This document shows, piece by piece, positions 9,440 through 19,619 of a DNA stretch of 64,000 nucleotides. Each line of letters starts with the position of its first letter. Position 1 is the stretch's first letter. Under the pieces are notes generated by a model. That model searched no databases, had not been told where the DNA came from, and saw only the letters and a list, made by a program, of their open reading frames with translations. This DNA comes from a cyanobacterium endosymbiont of Epithemia clementina EcSB. GTDB lineage: Bacteria > Cyanobacteriota > Cyanobacteriia > Cyanobacteriales > Microcystaceae. The DNA lies in contig NZ_CP123991.1 in assembly GCF_029919255.1 (NCBI RefSeq), forward strand, positions 1,357,110 to 1,421,109. Direction: 5' to 3'. The translations under genes were made by a program, and so were the position numbers.

Positions 9440-11284
9440 TTATCGAATAATTTTTCTACCTTTACATTTTTCTTCTATATACTCTGGCGACATATCAAAT
9501 TCTGCTTTGATTGAATAGTCAGAATAAGAGTGAAAATAAGAATTGTAGAGGAAAGAATGAGGAACTTTTGCAACTAGACAAATCTGCTCTCCATGTTCAA
9601 AACTTTTTCGTAAATCTTGATCAATAATGTCAGTTCTTTGAACCTGATTATGAAATGAAGAAAACTCAGGAATTGTAAAAAAATATCGAGTTTTAGTAAT
9701 AAAAATTATCATAAAACTAGCGGCAATCAAAGCAAAATTCTCAGGTTTAATCCAGGAATTTTTTAGAGAAGAACCTTCCACTAAACGACAAATAAAATAG
9801 CAATTTAATGAAACAAAAACAATCATCCAATACATATAATATCGAAGTTCATAAGACTGAGGCATAATGGATGTAAGTAAAGTCATAATAACCATTAACG
9901 CAATGGCTACTTTTGAATCAGTATTGTTCTGTTTCCAACAAAGAAAGATGAATAATAATATATTGAAAACTACATATCCGCCAAAATATCCTCCCATTCC
10001 AAATTTTTCTTCATTCCAGGAAATAAAGTCCATTGCTAAAGTCCATTGCCAGGGTCTTCTGGAATCAAAAACATTAATTTCTAGAACTGACTTTGCCCAA
10101 CGAAAGGTAGGGGAAAGCTTTTTAATATTTTCGTGCATAAAATCTGGTACTGCTTCATTATGATTAAGAACCATTCCAGCAATTTCGACTTTAACGGGAT
10201 AAAATGGATTTTGATACAAAACCAAATTTTTAATCGGTGTAGCGAAAATTATTAGACTAGCAACAAAGCTAATTAATAATGGCTTAGTTAAGCCTATTAT
10301 TTTAGATTTTCCTTGGGGAGTATTTTCCCAAAATTTAATCAGTATCTTAGTTAGAGTAAAAAAAAGAGTTATAAAGGTAATAGGAATAAGTTGAAACTTC
10401 GTATTGGCTGCTGCAGTAGCGGACAAAAAGATTATCAACAAGTTCTTAATGTTAAGATTAATTTTACCTATGTATAAAAGGTAGGTCGTTAAAATAAGAA
10501 TTGAAACGGAAATATTTCCAGGTAAATCAATATAACTTCTAGCTGCGTGCATATGAACCATGGGAACAGCTAAAAGGGCAATTGTTCCTAAATAGAAAGG
10601 AATCCTTAGATAAAAAATTAGATAACTAATGAAAACTATCAAGCTAACATAACACAATAAATTAGTTGCCTCTGGTTTTTGGAAAATAAACCAAAAGAAA
10701 CCTTGTAAAAAGTTCGCTAATAAAGGAAATCCTAGAAAGCGGTGTTCTGTATTGTATTCAAAAGTGTACTGTTCTGGAGGAATGATGTTCCAAATTCTAG
10801 CTGCAAAGGGGATATGATACATGAAAGCATCACCCCCATAATTAGCATCGAAGAAACTAATTAAAAAGATAGAGAATAGAACTATACTTGCAGTAACTGT
10901 AAGCATAGTTCTAAGATCAAAATATTTGAAAATTATCAGAATTTCATTTATTGTTTGGCTAATTTGATCTAACTTATTGTATTTATTAAATGTTTCAGAA
11001 TCCTTAAAAATTTCGAGAAAACTTAAACTAATAAAACCTAGTCCCAGTCCTCCTAAACAAATTCTCATTGTTCTGAGAACTGAAGTGTCAACATAATTAA
11101 AGTAGCCAACAATTCCCAAAATTAAAGCCAGGGAAATTAAACCACTTCCTCCTGCGAAACGCGGCTTATTTTTTAACTTCAATAGCCAGGGGATATTTTG
11201 AGAAATAGGAGGTCCTGAATAAACTAATAGAGTCATGCTCAACAAGGCAATACCTAAGATGAGGCTTAATAATGGGACTAGCAT
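9440..11284 (-). CDS. Multi-pass membrane protein, probable GT-C type
   Basis: A 614-residue protein with about a dozen hydrophobic segments and a short soluble tail. The stretch FFDANYGGDAFMYHIPFA, in a loop after an early membrane helix, has the acidic plus HxP pattern of GT-C glycosyltransferase first loops, but I cannot place it in a named family. It sits between a PMT_2-type gene and a FkbM methyltransferase gene with 47-58 bp spacing, so it belongs to the surface-glycan operon. It could equally be a flippase or polymerase-type protein; the HxP pattern is the reason for preferring a transferase. Confidence 0.6.
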   Translation of the reverse strand: MLVPLLSLILGIALLSMTLLVYSGPPISQNIPWLLKLKNKPRFAGGSGLISLALILGIVGYFNYVDTSVLRTMRICLGGLGLGFISLSFLEIFKDSETFNKYNKLDQISQTINEILIIFKYFDLRTMLTVTASIVLFSIFLISFFDANYGGDAFMYHIPFAARIWNIIPPEQYTFEYNTEHRFLGFPLLANFLQGFFWFIFQKPEATNLLCYVSLIVFISYLIFYLRIPFYLGTIALLAVPMVHMHAARSYIDLPGNISVSILILTTYLLYIGKINLNIKNLLIIFLSATAAANTKFQLIPITFITLFFTLTKILIKFWENTPQGKSKIIGLTKPLLISFVASLIIFATPIKNLVLYQNPFYPVKVEIAGMVLNHNEAVPDFMHENIKKLSPTFRWAKSVLEINVFDSRRPWQWTLAMDFISWNEEKFGMGGYFGGYVVFNILLFIFLCWKQNNTDSKVAIALMVIMTLLTSIMPQSYELRYYMYWMIVFVSLNCYFICRLVEGSSLKNSWIKPENFALIAASFMIIFITKTRYFFTIPEFSSFHNQVQRTDIIDQDLRKSFEHGEQICLVAKVPHSFLYNSYFHSYSDYSIKAEFDMSPEYIEEKCKGRKIIR

Positions 11285-11331
11285 GATTTTTAATTTTAAA
11301 GTGATTCCGAAAAAATAACTTGACTAAATAT

Positions 11332-12495
11332 TTAGATATAAAGGTTGGTCGGTTGGTTTTGGAAATTAGTTACTTTTCTGACTTTTGCTCCTTGTACTGA
11401 TAGAGTTTTGTCCTTTGTTCCATTAAGAAATTCAAAATAAAAATCAACTTTTGAAGTTTCAGACAAATGAATTACCCAATCACGATAACTAGAAGCCAGT
11501 AAGTTACTATAAGCGTGATAACGAAAAATAGTTTTTTTCCCTACTCTAACACCACAGGTTAGGTCATTATCTTCACCTTGAGCCACAAAATTAAGATCAA
11601 TTAGATAACGTCCTCCATCTAGAATCAAAGGTGTTCCAAGATAAATTGAGCCATTAGTTTTGGTTTCAAAATCCGTTGCCTCCAAGGAGGCATATTCCTC
11701 AAAGTCAAAGGGAGGATTATAAACTACTTCAGACAGTCTATCTTGATGAAGATAAAGGTTATTCCTAATTCCCACCCCTTTAGGATAGTCTTGTGAACTT
11801 TCAATGATCTGATAGGTGTTTAAATCGATGGAAATATAACCAGCTTCTCTTAAAAAATCGAGACAATTAGTATCTTCTGGTTGAGTTTCTAAAATCAAAT
11901 GTGGTTTAGCTGATTTGATAGTTTTATGCATTCCTTTTACTGCATCAAATTCAGCTCCTTCAATGTCCATTTTTACCAGCTGAGGAACTAAACCAGTGTG
12001 TTCTACAAAATCATCTAAGGCAATAGTTGAAACCTGATAAGTAGCAGACTCATTTTGTTTATCCGTATAGATACTATCGTTAAGATGACTACCCAAATAA
12101 ATGGGAACAGTTCCATAAGATTTATGATAAACTGCAGTATGAAAAAGCTGTACATTACTACAGCCGCTCAAGACAATATTACGTTGACATTTATCAACAA
12201 TCCGGGGACTGGCTTCAAAGGAACAAACCACTCCCTTTGGCCCTACCATACGAGACATAACGGTAGTCAACCCTCCAAAATTTGCTCCTACATCAAACAC
12301 CACATATCCAGGACGACAGAGATCTCGTAATGCAAGTTGAACAGGTGGTTCCCAGAAGTTCTCTTTATACCAAGGAGCAACCCCATAGAGTCTAACCTCT
12401 TCTAATTTTTGATTGACTCCTAGTTGTCGATCAATCTCTGGAGCCAATGTCCGGCTCAGACGAACCTTTAACCAGTTTTTAAATTGATTAATCAT
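11332..12495 (-). CDS. FkbM family methyltransferase with C-terminal extension
   Basis: A 387-residue protein. FDVGANFGG at residues 67-75 is the SAM-binding motif I, SFEASP about 20 residues later is the acidic loop, and KMDIEGAEFD at 175-184 is the diagnostic FkbM motif. After the roughly 260-residue catalytic part comes a beta-rich extension of about 110 residues that I do not recognise; it could be a sugar-binding module. The start codon overlaps the stop of the upstream glycosyltransferase by one base (TAATG at 12493-12497), which implies translational coupling. FkbM enzymes methylate hydroxyl groups, so an O-methylated sugar in the surface glycan is a reasonable inference. Confidence 0.88.
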   Translation of the reverse strand: MINQFKNWLKVRLSRTLAPEIDRQLGVNQKLEEVRLYGVAPWYKENFWEPPVQLALRDLCRPGYVVFDVGANFGGLTTVMSRMVGPKGVVCSFEASPRIVDKCQRNIVLSGCSNVQLFHTAVYHKSYGTVPIYLGSHLNDSIYTDKQNESATYQVSTIALDDFVEHTGLVPQLVKMDIEGAEFDAVKGMHKTIKSAKPHLILETQPEDTNCLDFLREAGYISIDLNTYQIIESSQDYPKGVGIRNNLYLHQDRLSEVVYNPPFDFEEYASLEATDFETKTNGSIYLGTPLILDGGRYLIDLNFVAQGEDNDLTCGVRVGKKTIFRYHAYSNLLASSYRDWVIHLSETSKVDFYFEFLNGTKDKTLSVQGAKVRKVTNFQNQPTNLYI

Positions 12496-15400
12496 TAACT
12501 TTTTTCTACCTCAGTAAACCAAAGAAAAGCGTGTTGTTCATGACGATTATCATTGAAAATTTTATAGTTTGGTTGTAAGCCTAAACTTTGTTCTGAATGC
12601 CAAGATTTGAGATGTTCTTGCTCAATTTTGTGGGCAATATTTCTAGTTTTTAACATACGTCCTAGGGGAGAAAAACGAGAAAGTTTGGGCACCCAATCTA
12701 ACTCTCGATATGCATTAAGTAGAGTTTTTATTCCTGGTAAATATTTGAGAGCTTGGGATTCGGGAGCAATTTCTTTCAGATATAAACTTAGGTTATAAGC
12801 ATACTCTAAATCGGTACTGGTATGACGACAGTAGGACTTACGATAACACAAACATAGGTAAATTAATTGTTCTATTTCCTCAATCTTTCGATTAGCAAAA
12901 GCATAACGCACCCCCGCTAAGGTTCGATGTATATACCAGGCTCGCAAATCTTCAATTTCGGTCTGAGGACTTTGGGTAGTTCGCTCATCAGGATAGTTCC
13001 AAAAAACTCCTAAAGTTCGGTCGATAACTTTACTTTTAATAAAGGGCAAAACTCGACTCTTAAACTCCGTATCTCCCGCTCCTTTAAATGTACCATCATA
13101 GTATCCAAAACGATCATGAATTGAACGACGGTATAATGCTCCTACCCAAGATAAATAACAGGTTTCTAAGTAGACTAGATCTTGCTTATATTTATTTCGA
13201 TAATAGGGCATTATATCATTAATCCAACTGCCCTGTTTATCAACATTTGTGACTAAACTATGACCAATTACCCAGTCAAGTTTAGGATCTTTATCTAGTT
13301 CTTTGACTAAGACTTCTAAACACTCAGGAAGAATAGTTTCATCTACGCCTAAAAAAGACAAATAAGGAGCTTTGGCAAGAGAAATTCCACGGTTCCAAGC
13401 TGTCTGAATAGTTTCTCGTTTGTGCGATTTAACATAGAGAATTGGTAAATTAAGTTTGGGGGCCAACTGTTGAAAAACTGCGTATTCATCCGCTGGGGAA
13501 CCACTATCAACTAGAATAATCTCTCCACATCCTGATTGCATCAAAGTCTGGTGCTGTAAAGTTTTCAGAAATAAGGGAAGTTTTTCAGCCGCATTATAGA
13601 GAGAAACAATAACACTTACTTTATAATTAGACTTCTCTCGGCGATCATCGATAATTTCATAGTTCCAGTCAGAATTATTCTGTTTATTGTCGTTAAAAGC
13701 CTGCTCAATTAGAGTGTGACATCGACTTTCTCGTTCGGCTAAATTGCCATATATTGCTTCTAAAACCTGTGTTTCACAAGTTAACCCTTTTTTTTCTAAG
13801 GTTTGTAGGACAAAGGGGAGATCTCCAAAATTATCGCCGTTTAATAAACGCATTCCCCGAATTTTATAGGTAGCAGCTACAAAATCATTGCCCCGTAATT
13901 CCTCAAGTCTAGCAATTTCTCTCCACAGACGCACCCGATCAATACGATAGCCATTTTCTAAGTGATACCGCCAGTTTTGAACACCCGCTTCAAAAGCTGA
14001 TCCTAACTTCCAACATTCTTTAACTTTATTACCCAAATCTTTCTGGGTTAATTCTGACGCATTAAATGTATATTTATAACGTCTGATTAATTTGGAAGCT
14101 TTTAATACTTGAGCATTACTTGTTTCCTCTAAGGGTTTTCTTAATTGTTCTTTAACTTCTCCCACAGTTTGTTTAAGTTGCTCATAAGCTGGTTTCATTT
14201 TGGACTTAACTTTAGATTTTACTGCTTTAATAATTGGTATTTTAGAGAAACTAAAGCCAAGTTTATTTGATTCCCAATAATCGATAAGTTGAAAATACCA
14301 TTGATCTAATTCATTTTTTATTTGTACTTCAGCTACAGAAGATTGATGATAAATTTCTTCTAAGGTAGGATCAGTTATTTCTAAATTAGTACGGAGAATT
14401 GTATTTACTAGGTTTTGGCGATATTCTTCATAGTTTTCCAACACTTGAATAATTGCTGGAAGACTCGAATAAATATCATTAATATCAATGGTTATAAAGG
14501 GGACTTTAGGAAATTGCTCTTCTAAAAAGCGACAAACCCCGGCTCCATTGCCAACTACTGTTGGACAACCAGACAATAGAGATTCTAAGGCAACTAAATT
14601 AAAAGTATCATATCTTGACGGCACAAAAGTAATAGATTTACTCGCAAATAACTCTACCAATTCCCTCTTACTGACTGGAGAACTTATATCGAGATCTTTC
14701 AGTCTGTTTTTTAACATCTTGTCAAGATAATCTTGAGAAGAAATTGTGTTGTTATAGTTATAACTATGGGGACCAATAATTTGAGCACGAGTATAGCTGG
14801 AACGGGGGAGCCACCATACTAAATCAATAAAAATGTCAGGGCCTTTTCGTTTTTCTGTTCGTCCAATAAAATTTAAGTTCGGGGCAGTTTCTGATGTTAA
14901 ACATTGGGTAGGCTTAGGAAGATCAAAAAAATGAAGGGGATTATAGTAATACGATGGAAGCTCAGAAATTTCTCTCCATTCATCTAGATAACTTTTACTA
15001 ATACCATAGCGAATATCTACGGCTTTATACTGCATCACTTCTTGAATATCTAAGGGGATATTATCTCGTCCAAAGTCAAACCAATCTAACCGTAAGGTTT
15101 TAGATATTTTTCCATGCATTGATAGGGCAATGCTTTTAAAATTGACTTGATAACGATTTAGGGCTGATCGCAAAAAAATTCCCCATTGTTCATAATCAGG
15201 AACGTCAATAATATCAAATTGTTGGCCGGCGACAGAGGCAGCAATATTACTAGCCATAACACAAGCCCGTTCAACCCATTTAGGAGGAGTTACTTCAAAG
15301 AAATCCTTAAAATCAGTAAGTAGAAATTTTTCTTGATACTTGAGAACATTAGCATTGAGTGGGCGAGAAGTGTTTAAAGGTTCTTTTTCAAGAAGATAAT

Positions 15401-15500
15401 AAAACTCAATCTGGGAATTTTTTTTAATAATACTTTTGTAAAAGGTTTGTCCACCCCCTACTTTACTGAATAAATCAAAATCTGCAATCAGAACTTTCAT
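12495..15500 (-). CDS. Bimodular glycosyltransferase: GT4 followed by GT2
   Basis: A 1001-residue cytoplasmic protein with two catalytic modules. Residues 1 to about 390 are a GT-B fold GT4: it opens with MKVLIADFDLFSKVGGGQ, has NFIGRTEKRKGPDIF at the start of the second Rossmann half, and DTFNLVALESLLSG carries the E-x7-E-like donor-binding motif. About 240 residues follow with many charges and probable helices. Residues about 630-860 are a GT2: SVIVSLYN, then LVDSGSPADE, then FLGVDE in the place of the DxD. It probably adds two successive sugars to one acceptor. The next gene overlaps by one base; the preceding one lies 443 bp upstream. Confidence 0.87.
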   Translation of the reverse strand: MKVLIADFDLFSKVGGGQTFYKSIIKKNSQIEFYYLLEKEPLNTSRPLNANVLKYQEKFLLTDFKDFFEVTPPKWVERACVMASNIAASVAGQQFDIIDVPDYEQWGIFLRSALNRYQVNFKSIALSMHGKISKTLRLDWFDFGRDNIPLDIQEVMQYKAVDIRYGISKSYLDEWREISELPSYYYNPLHFFDLPKPTQCLTSETAPNLNFIGRTEKRKGPDIFIDLVWWLPRSSYTRAQIIGPHSYNYNNTISSQDYLDKMLKNRLKDLDISSPVSKRELVELFASKSITFVPSRYDTFNLVALESLLSGCPTVVGNGAGVCRFLEEQFPKVPFITIDINDIYSSLPAIIQVLENYEEYRQNLVNTILRTNLEITDPTLEEIYHQSSVAEVQIKNELDQWYFQLIDYWESNKLGFSFSKIPIIKAVKSKVKSKMKPAYEQLKQTVGEVKEQLRKPLEETSNAQVLKASKLIRRYKYTFNASELTQKDLGNKVKECWKLGSAFEAGVQNWRYHLENGYRIDRVRLWREIARLEELRGNDFVAATYKIRGMRLLNGDNFGDLPFVLQTLEKKGLTCETQVLEAIYGNLAERESRCHTLIEQAFNDNKQNNSDWNYEIIDDRREKSNYKVSVIVSLYNAAEKLPLFLKTLQHQTLMQSGCGEIILVDSGSPADEYAVFQQLAPKLNLPILYVKSHKRETIQTAWNRGISLAKAPYLSFLGVDETILPECLEVLVKELDKDPKLDWVIGHSLVTNVDKQGSWINDIMPYYRNKYKQDLVYLETCYLSWVGALYRRSIHDRFGYYDGTFKGAGDTEFKSRVLPFIKSKVIDRTLGVFWNYPDERTTQSPQTEIEDLRAWYIHRTLAGVRYAFANRKIEEIEQLIYLCLCYRKSYCRHTSTDLEYAYNLSLYLKEIAPESQALKYLPGIKTLLNAYRELDWVPKLSRFSPLGRMLKTRNIAHKIEQEHLKSWHSEQSLGLQPNYKIFNDNRHEQHAFLWFTEVEKS

Positions 15501-15943
15501 AATATATTGGTTAATAACGCTTCTCTAGTTTAAACATATTTTTTATGTTTGTAATAAATCCCCGAGGGGCTTATCCAGTGGGGCTGAAGCCTTTAGGATA
15601 AACTTTATAAGAAATAAACAGTTGATTTTGCTTAGGGACTGAGTTAGTGGATTAAAACCATTGCATTCGTAAAATGTTAGAAACAAGAGTCAAGTAAGTC
15701 AACTCATGACTGGTCAATAATATTAATGTTTAACCTAGCTTTGGTTTAAAATACCTAATCATTGTGATTGAATTTACATCCTTAAAGGCTAATAAATTCA
15801 ACAATTATTAGATATTTAAACTTTTCATCAGTCGACGCGTTAATTTAAGGGTAGGTTCCCTCTAGGTGAGAGGGAGACCGGGAAAGATAACTAATCGGAG
15901 AAAAACAAAATTTGTAAGCTTAGAATGCTCCCGGAAATAATTG
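15501..15943. other. Intergenic with GC-richer structured segment
   Basis: The gap between two minus-strand glycosyltransferase genes. Near 15564-15600 a GC-richer patch contains the short palindrome ccccgagggg. Near 15860-15935 the minus strand can form two stems: CCGGGA pairing with TCCCGG about 45 nt later, then CCCTCT/AGAGGG with a 5-nt loop. No T-tract follows, so it is not a standard terminator. It could be a leader of the downstream gene or a relic; no protein-coding remnant was seen. Confidence 0.4.
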
Positions 15944-18900
15944 TTAAAGTTCAATCAATTCTTTATATAAAGAATATAAGTGGCGGTAATCGTAATCTTG
16001 AGCCAATTTTTTAGCGTTGTATCCAATTTCTTGTTGTTTTTGTTTATTATGCAGCAGAGCAGCTATCTGCAAAGGATAATCTGTTAAGCAGTCGCATATA
16101 ATGGCTTCCTGTTGCGATTTGACAGGATAACCTCTAAAGGCAATAGTAGTTCCTAGAATAACTTTTCCGTAAGCCATCCCCTCCATAATTTTTAAGGAAG
16201 TTCCAGTTCCCGACATGATAGGTGCAATAATCAAAGATGCTTTTTGATAGAGGAATGATAGTACTTGATTTTCCACCTTCCCCAAGGATAAAAAGTTATC
16301 TTGGTGTTCCGGTTTCCAACAACTACCAACCACGACAAAATTACAATTAACACGGGGATATTCCTGAGCAAATGATTGAGATATTTGACGAATTTTTTCA
16401 ACTGCCCCTATGTTAGGAGGATGTTGGCTTCCTACAAATAAACAAAATGGTTGAGTCAGTAATTCTAAGCATTTTTTATCTAAAATTTTAAATATTTCTT
16501 CTTGATGATCGATAAATTTATCTGAATCTAAATCAACAGGATTAGGAATTACTTGAGCATCTAATTTATATTTTTTCAGAAAATCTCGATCATTCTGAGA
16601 AACACAAATTAAATGATCGGCTTGTTTGAGTCCTTCGATTTCTTCAGCTAAAGCAATTTTTCCTGGGAGAGTTGAACTATCTAATTGTTTAGAAAGAATA
16701 TCATGAGCCGTTATAATCAATTTGGTCTGATATTGACGACAAATATTAGTAACTGTTAAGGACCAAAAAGGATATTCTAATATAATTACATCAGCCCATT
16801 CCACTATATTTTCTATCTGGCTAATAAAGCCACTATCGAAACGATATTGATAATAAATCCACGGTAACCAATGATTCCATTCATCAGTTACTTTTTGTTC
16901 TTTATTGTCAGCTAAACTTAAATTTAAAGCTTTAGAACAAGTTCGATAAGCATCTGCATAAATGTCTTTAACTAAAGAATAATTTGTCTGAGATTCTTGA
17001 TAATAAGTATAGCGGATATTATCTCTTCGGAAATCTTTTCTTTCTCCGGTTGTCAATAACCAAACTTGATATAGTTCTGACTTGAGATAATCTATTAATA
17101 ATCCAACTCGTTTACTAGCTCCACTTTTACGTTCTAAAATATCTCCCCAAGGATATAAAATAGCAACTTTTTTATTACTTTCTTTAATTGATAAAGCTCG
17201 TTTTTTAAGTAATGAAGATAGTATCTCATCCATTAAGCTATAATATTTGTTATTTGATAATTGCTTAAATTCTTGTGTTTTATCAAAAGATAAAAGATAG
17301 CTTTGAGGATTTTTAACTTTTTCTTTTATTTTTTCTAACTCATAATCATGATGAAATATTAATCCACTACATTTATTAAGTAATTGGCATTCTAGTTGAT
17401 ATTCAGCGAGATCAATATTTCTATCGTTTTTTGAGGCATACTGATAGGATAAAATATCAGAAACTTCACAAATAATTGGAGCTTGATCTAAAGAATATCT
17501 TTCAATAATACTCCAACTAGCAATGGAGTTAATAAAAGTGAGATCAAACTGATTAGTTTCTAGTAAGGAATGAATCTCTAAATTATATCTTTCGACTAGA
17601 GCTCGTTCTAAACTTGTCTTATCTTTACAAAGATCTTGAGTATATTTACGAGCACTAATACCTTGAGGGAGTGAATTGGGAGTTCTGTAGTTAATAATGC
17701 AGCTTTGAGTCAGAAAAAAATCTTGATTAAGATTAGTAATTACCCGATTAAGTTTACTTCTGAAACTATCAAAATTTTCTTGTTTTATAGTTTTAGAACT
17801 GGGAAAAAATATTCCATAAATTTTATAGCCGCAACGAGATAAGTATTCAATCTGTTTGAGTATAAAATCTTTCTTATTATTCTGTTCTAATAAGCAATCA
17901 CTTTCTATAAGCAAAAGAACTTTTAAAATTTCAGAATTAATATTTTTTTGAGGAGATAACTTAACTTTTACCGCTTGAGAAATAGAACTTAAATTTTGAA
18001 TTGTAATATTCTTTCTGCTCAATAGAAACTTAACTAAATAATCTGGTGAATTTTTTTCTTTCCATTCTAAAGAAAATTGCTTGGCTGCTGCTGTAAATTT
18101 GGGTAAGTTTTCAACTATTGAAATAATCCTCTCAGGGATTTCATCTAAGGTTTTATAAATACATGCTCGTGATAAATCTACCTGTTTTGCCAACCAACTA
18201 TTAGTCGGAACAACAACAGGTTTTCCTGCTGCCAACGCTTCAGTTAATACACCTGAAGTTCGGACACGATAACTATCAGGATCATAGGGTAAAATCAGAA
18301 TATCTGCTTTTCCTAGAAGTTGGTAATAATCATCAGGAGACATTGCTTCTTTAATCAAAGAAACTTTCTGGTTAGGATATCTTTCTAATTGAAGTTTTGC
18401 CGTACGAATATTTCCTAATCCACCCTCAATATTAAAGTTAGATTGTATGATAAATCTGAGTTTTCCTGGTTTAATATAATCTTTCCATAAGGCATTTACA
18501 ATTTTTGGTAAATGATGATAACCTTTTTCTGGTCTTGCATCTCCTAAGTAAACAATATTAATGGGTATAGATGAACTTTTATTTTTGGGTATACTCTTAA
18601 GTTTTTCCTGACGAAATGGAATAGGAATTTGATCAAAAATAACGGCACTGAGGGTATTATATCGTTGAACAAGATCTTCTGTATCTGTATAAAATTGTAT
18701 TTTATCTGGCCAAAGTTTGGACTCAACAAACTGCTGTAAAAGTTTTTTTAATCCCATTCCTTTAGTATAAACAACTAAGGGATCTTTAATATCTCGACGC
18801 AGTAGAATATGGAATTGAGGTAGACTCGAAGCATTATTTTTTCTTAAGAAGAAATATACTTCTTCAACTTGTTCAATTCCGATGGTATGAATAAAAACAT

Positions 18901-19516
18901 GATCGTCTGGATTAACGTTTAGATCTTTAAGTGTCTTTGATAAACTCTCCTGAAAACTAGCAGGTTTATGAGTTAATAAGGTTATTAACTTTCTATTGAT
19001 TTTAGTACTAATTATATCAATGATAAATCTGAATAATCCCCAAATTAGTTTACCTATTCCCCAAAGTGAATTGGACAAAGGAATAGATTGTAAAAGTTTA
19101 ATATCTTTGTTAATCAAATCCCAAAGTCTCGAGGTACTTCCTTGAACTTTTTCTAGAAAAAGCCTTAGTTTAGGTTGAGTTAAATTCCAGTAAGTTAGGT
19201 AAAATTTTAAAGTAGATTCAATTTTTTGATAAAATGTTTCTAACGGTTTATCGTTTAAAATTTCTAGAAATTTCTGTAAATATAATTTCCAACCTTGAAG
19301 CTTTTGAATATTAACGGGGTTGTTAAACCAATCGACCTCAAAAACAGAAAGCATCTTAATACTTGGATGATATAGTTCTTTAGGAAAGCTATGATTAGCA
19401 ACAATGATGGGTTGATAACCCTGTCTCGCAGCTGCTTCCGCAATAGATACACTACATTCATAGTGATGTCCTTGAAGATTAGATAGTGAATGGTCAATAA
19501 TAAAAAATTTTTTCAT
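15944..19516 (-). CDS. Tandem GT4-GT4 glycosyltransferase
   Basis: About 1190 residues holding two GT-B fold GT4 modules. In the first (to about residue 510), YLGDARPEKGYHHLPK begins the donor-binding half and RTSGVLTEALAAGKPVVVP is the acceptor/nucleotide loop. The second (about 790 to the end) opens with VAILYPWGDILERKSGASKR, continues with CLFVGSQHPPNIGAV, and has GTGTSLKIMEGMAYGKVI. A less conserved stretch of about 250 residues links them. I start at the ATG at 19516 because the protein then begins MKKFFIIDHSLSNLQGHHYE, as related proteins do; an in-frame ATG 24 nt earlier is possible and has AGAGGG upstream. It is the first gene of the minus-strand glycan run. Confidence 0.85.
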   Translation of the reverse strand: MKKFFIIDHSLSNLQGHHYECSVSIAEAAARQGYQPIIVANHSFPKELYHPSIKMLSVFEVDWFNNPVNIQKLQGWKLYLQKFLEILNDKPLETFYQKIESTLKFYLTYWNLTQPKLRLFLEKVQGSTSRLWDLINKDIKLLQSIPLSNSLWGIGKLIWGLFRFIIDIISTKINRKLITLLTHKPASFQESLSKTLKDLNVNPDDHVFIHTIGIEQVEEVYFFLRKNNASSLPQFHILLRRDIKDPLVVYTKGMGLKKLLQQFVESKLWPDKIQFYTDTEDLVQRYNTLSAVIFDQIPIPFRQEKLKSIPKNKSSSIPINIVYLGDARPEKGYHHLPKIVNALWKDYIKPGKLRFIIQSNFNIEGGLGNIRTAKLQLERYPNQKVSLIKEAMSPDDYYQLLGKADILILPYDPDSYRVRTSGVLTEALAAGKPVVVPTNSWLAKQVDLSRACIYKTLDEIPERIISIVENLPKFTAAAKQFSLEWKEKNSPDYLVKFLLSRKNITIQNLSSISQAVKVKLSPQKNINSEILKVLLLIESDCLLEQNNKKDFILKQIEYLSRCGYKIYGIFFPSSKTIKQENFDSFRSKLNRVITNLNQDFFLTQSCIINYRTPNSLPQGISARKYTQDLCKDKTSLERALVERYNLEIHSLLETNQFDLTFINSIASWSIIERYSLDQAPIICEVSDILSYQYASKNDRNIDLAEYQLECQLLNKCSGLIFHHDYELEKIKEKVKNPQSYLLSFDKTQEFKQLSNNKYYSLMDEILSSLLKKRALSIKESNKKVAILYPWGDILERKSGASKRVGLLIDYLKSELYQVWLLTTGERKDFRRDNIRYTYYQESQTNYSLVKDIYADAYRTCSKALNLSLADNKEQKVTDEWNHWLPWIYYQYRFDSGFISQIENIVEWADVIILEYPFWSLTVTNICRQYQTKLIITAHDILSKQLDSSTLPGKIALAEEIEGLKQADHLICVSQNDRDFLKKYKLDAQVIPNPVDLDSDKFIDHQEEIFKILDKKCLELLTQPFCLFVGSQHPPNIGAVEKIRQISQSFAQEYPRVNCNFVVVGSCWKPEHQDNFLSLGKVENQVLSFLYQKASLIIAPIMSGTGTSLKIMEGMAYGKVILGTTIAFRGYPVKSQQEAIICDCLTDYPLQIAALLHNKQKQQEIGYNAKKLAQDYDYRHLYSLYKELIEL

Positions 19517-19619
19517 AAAAAACTCGATATAAAAATCCATAATGACAAAATCCCTCTATGTTATAAACGATTAGAGGGATAATATCTGAATTAGGAACTA
19601 GGAATTAATAGGCATTACC

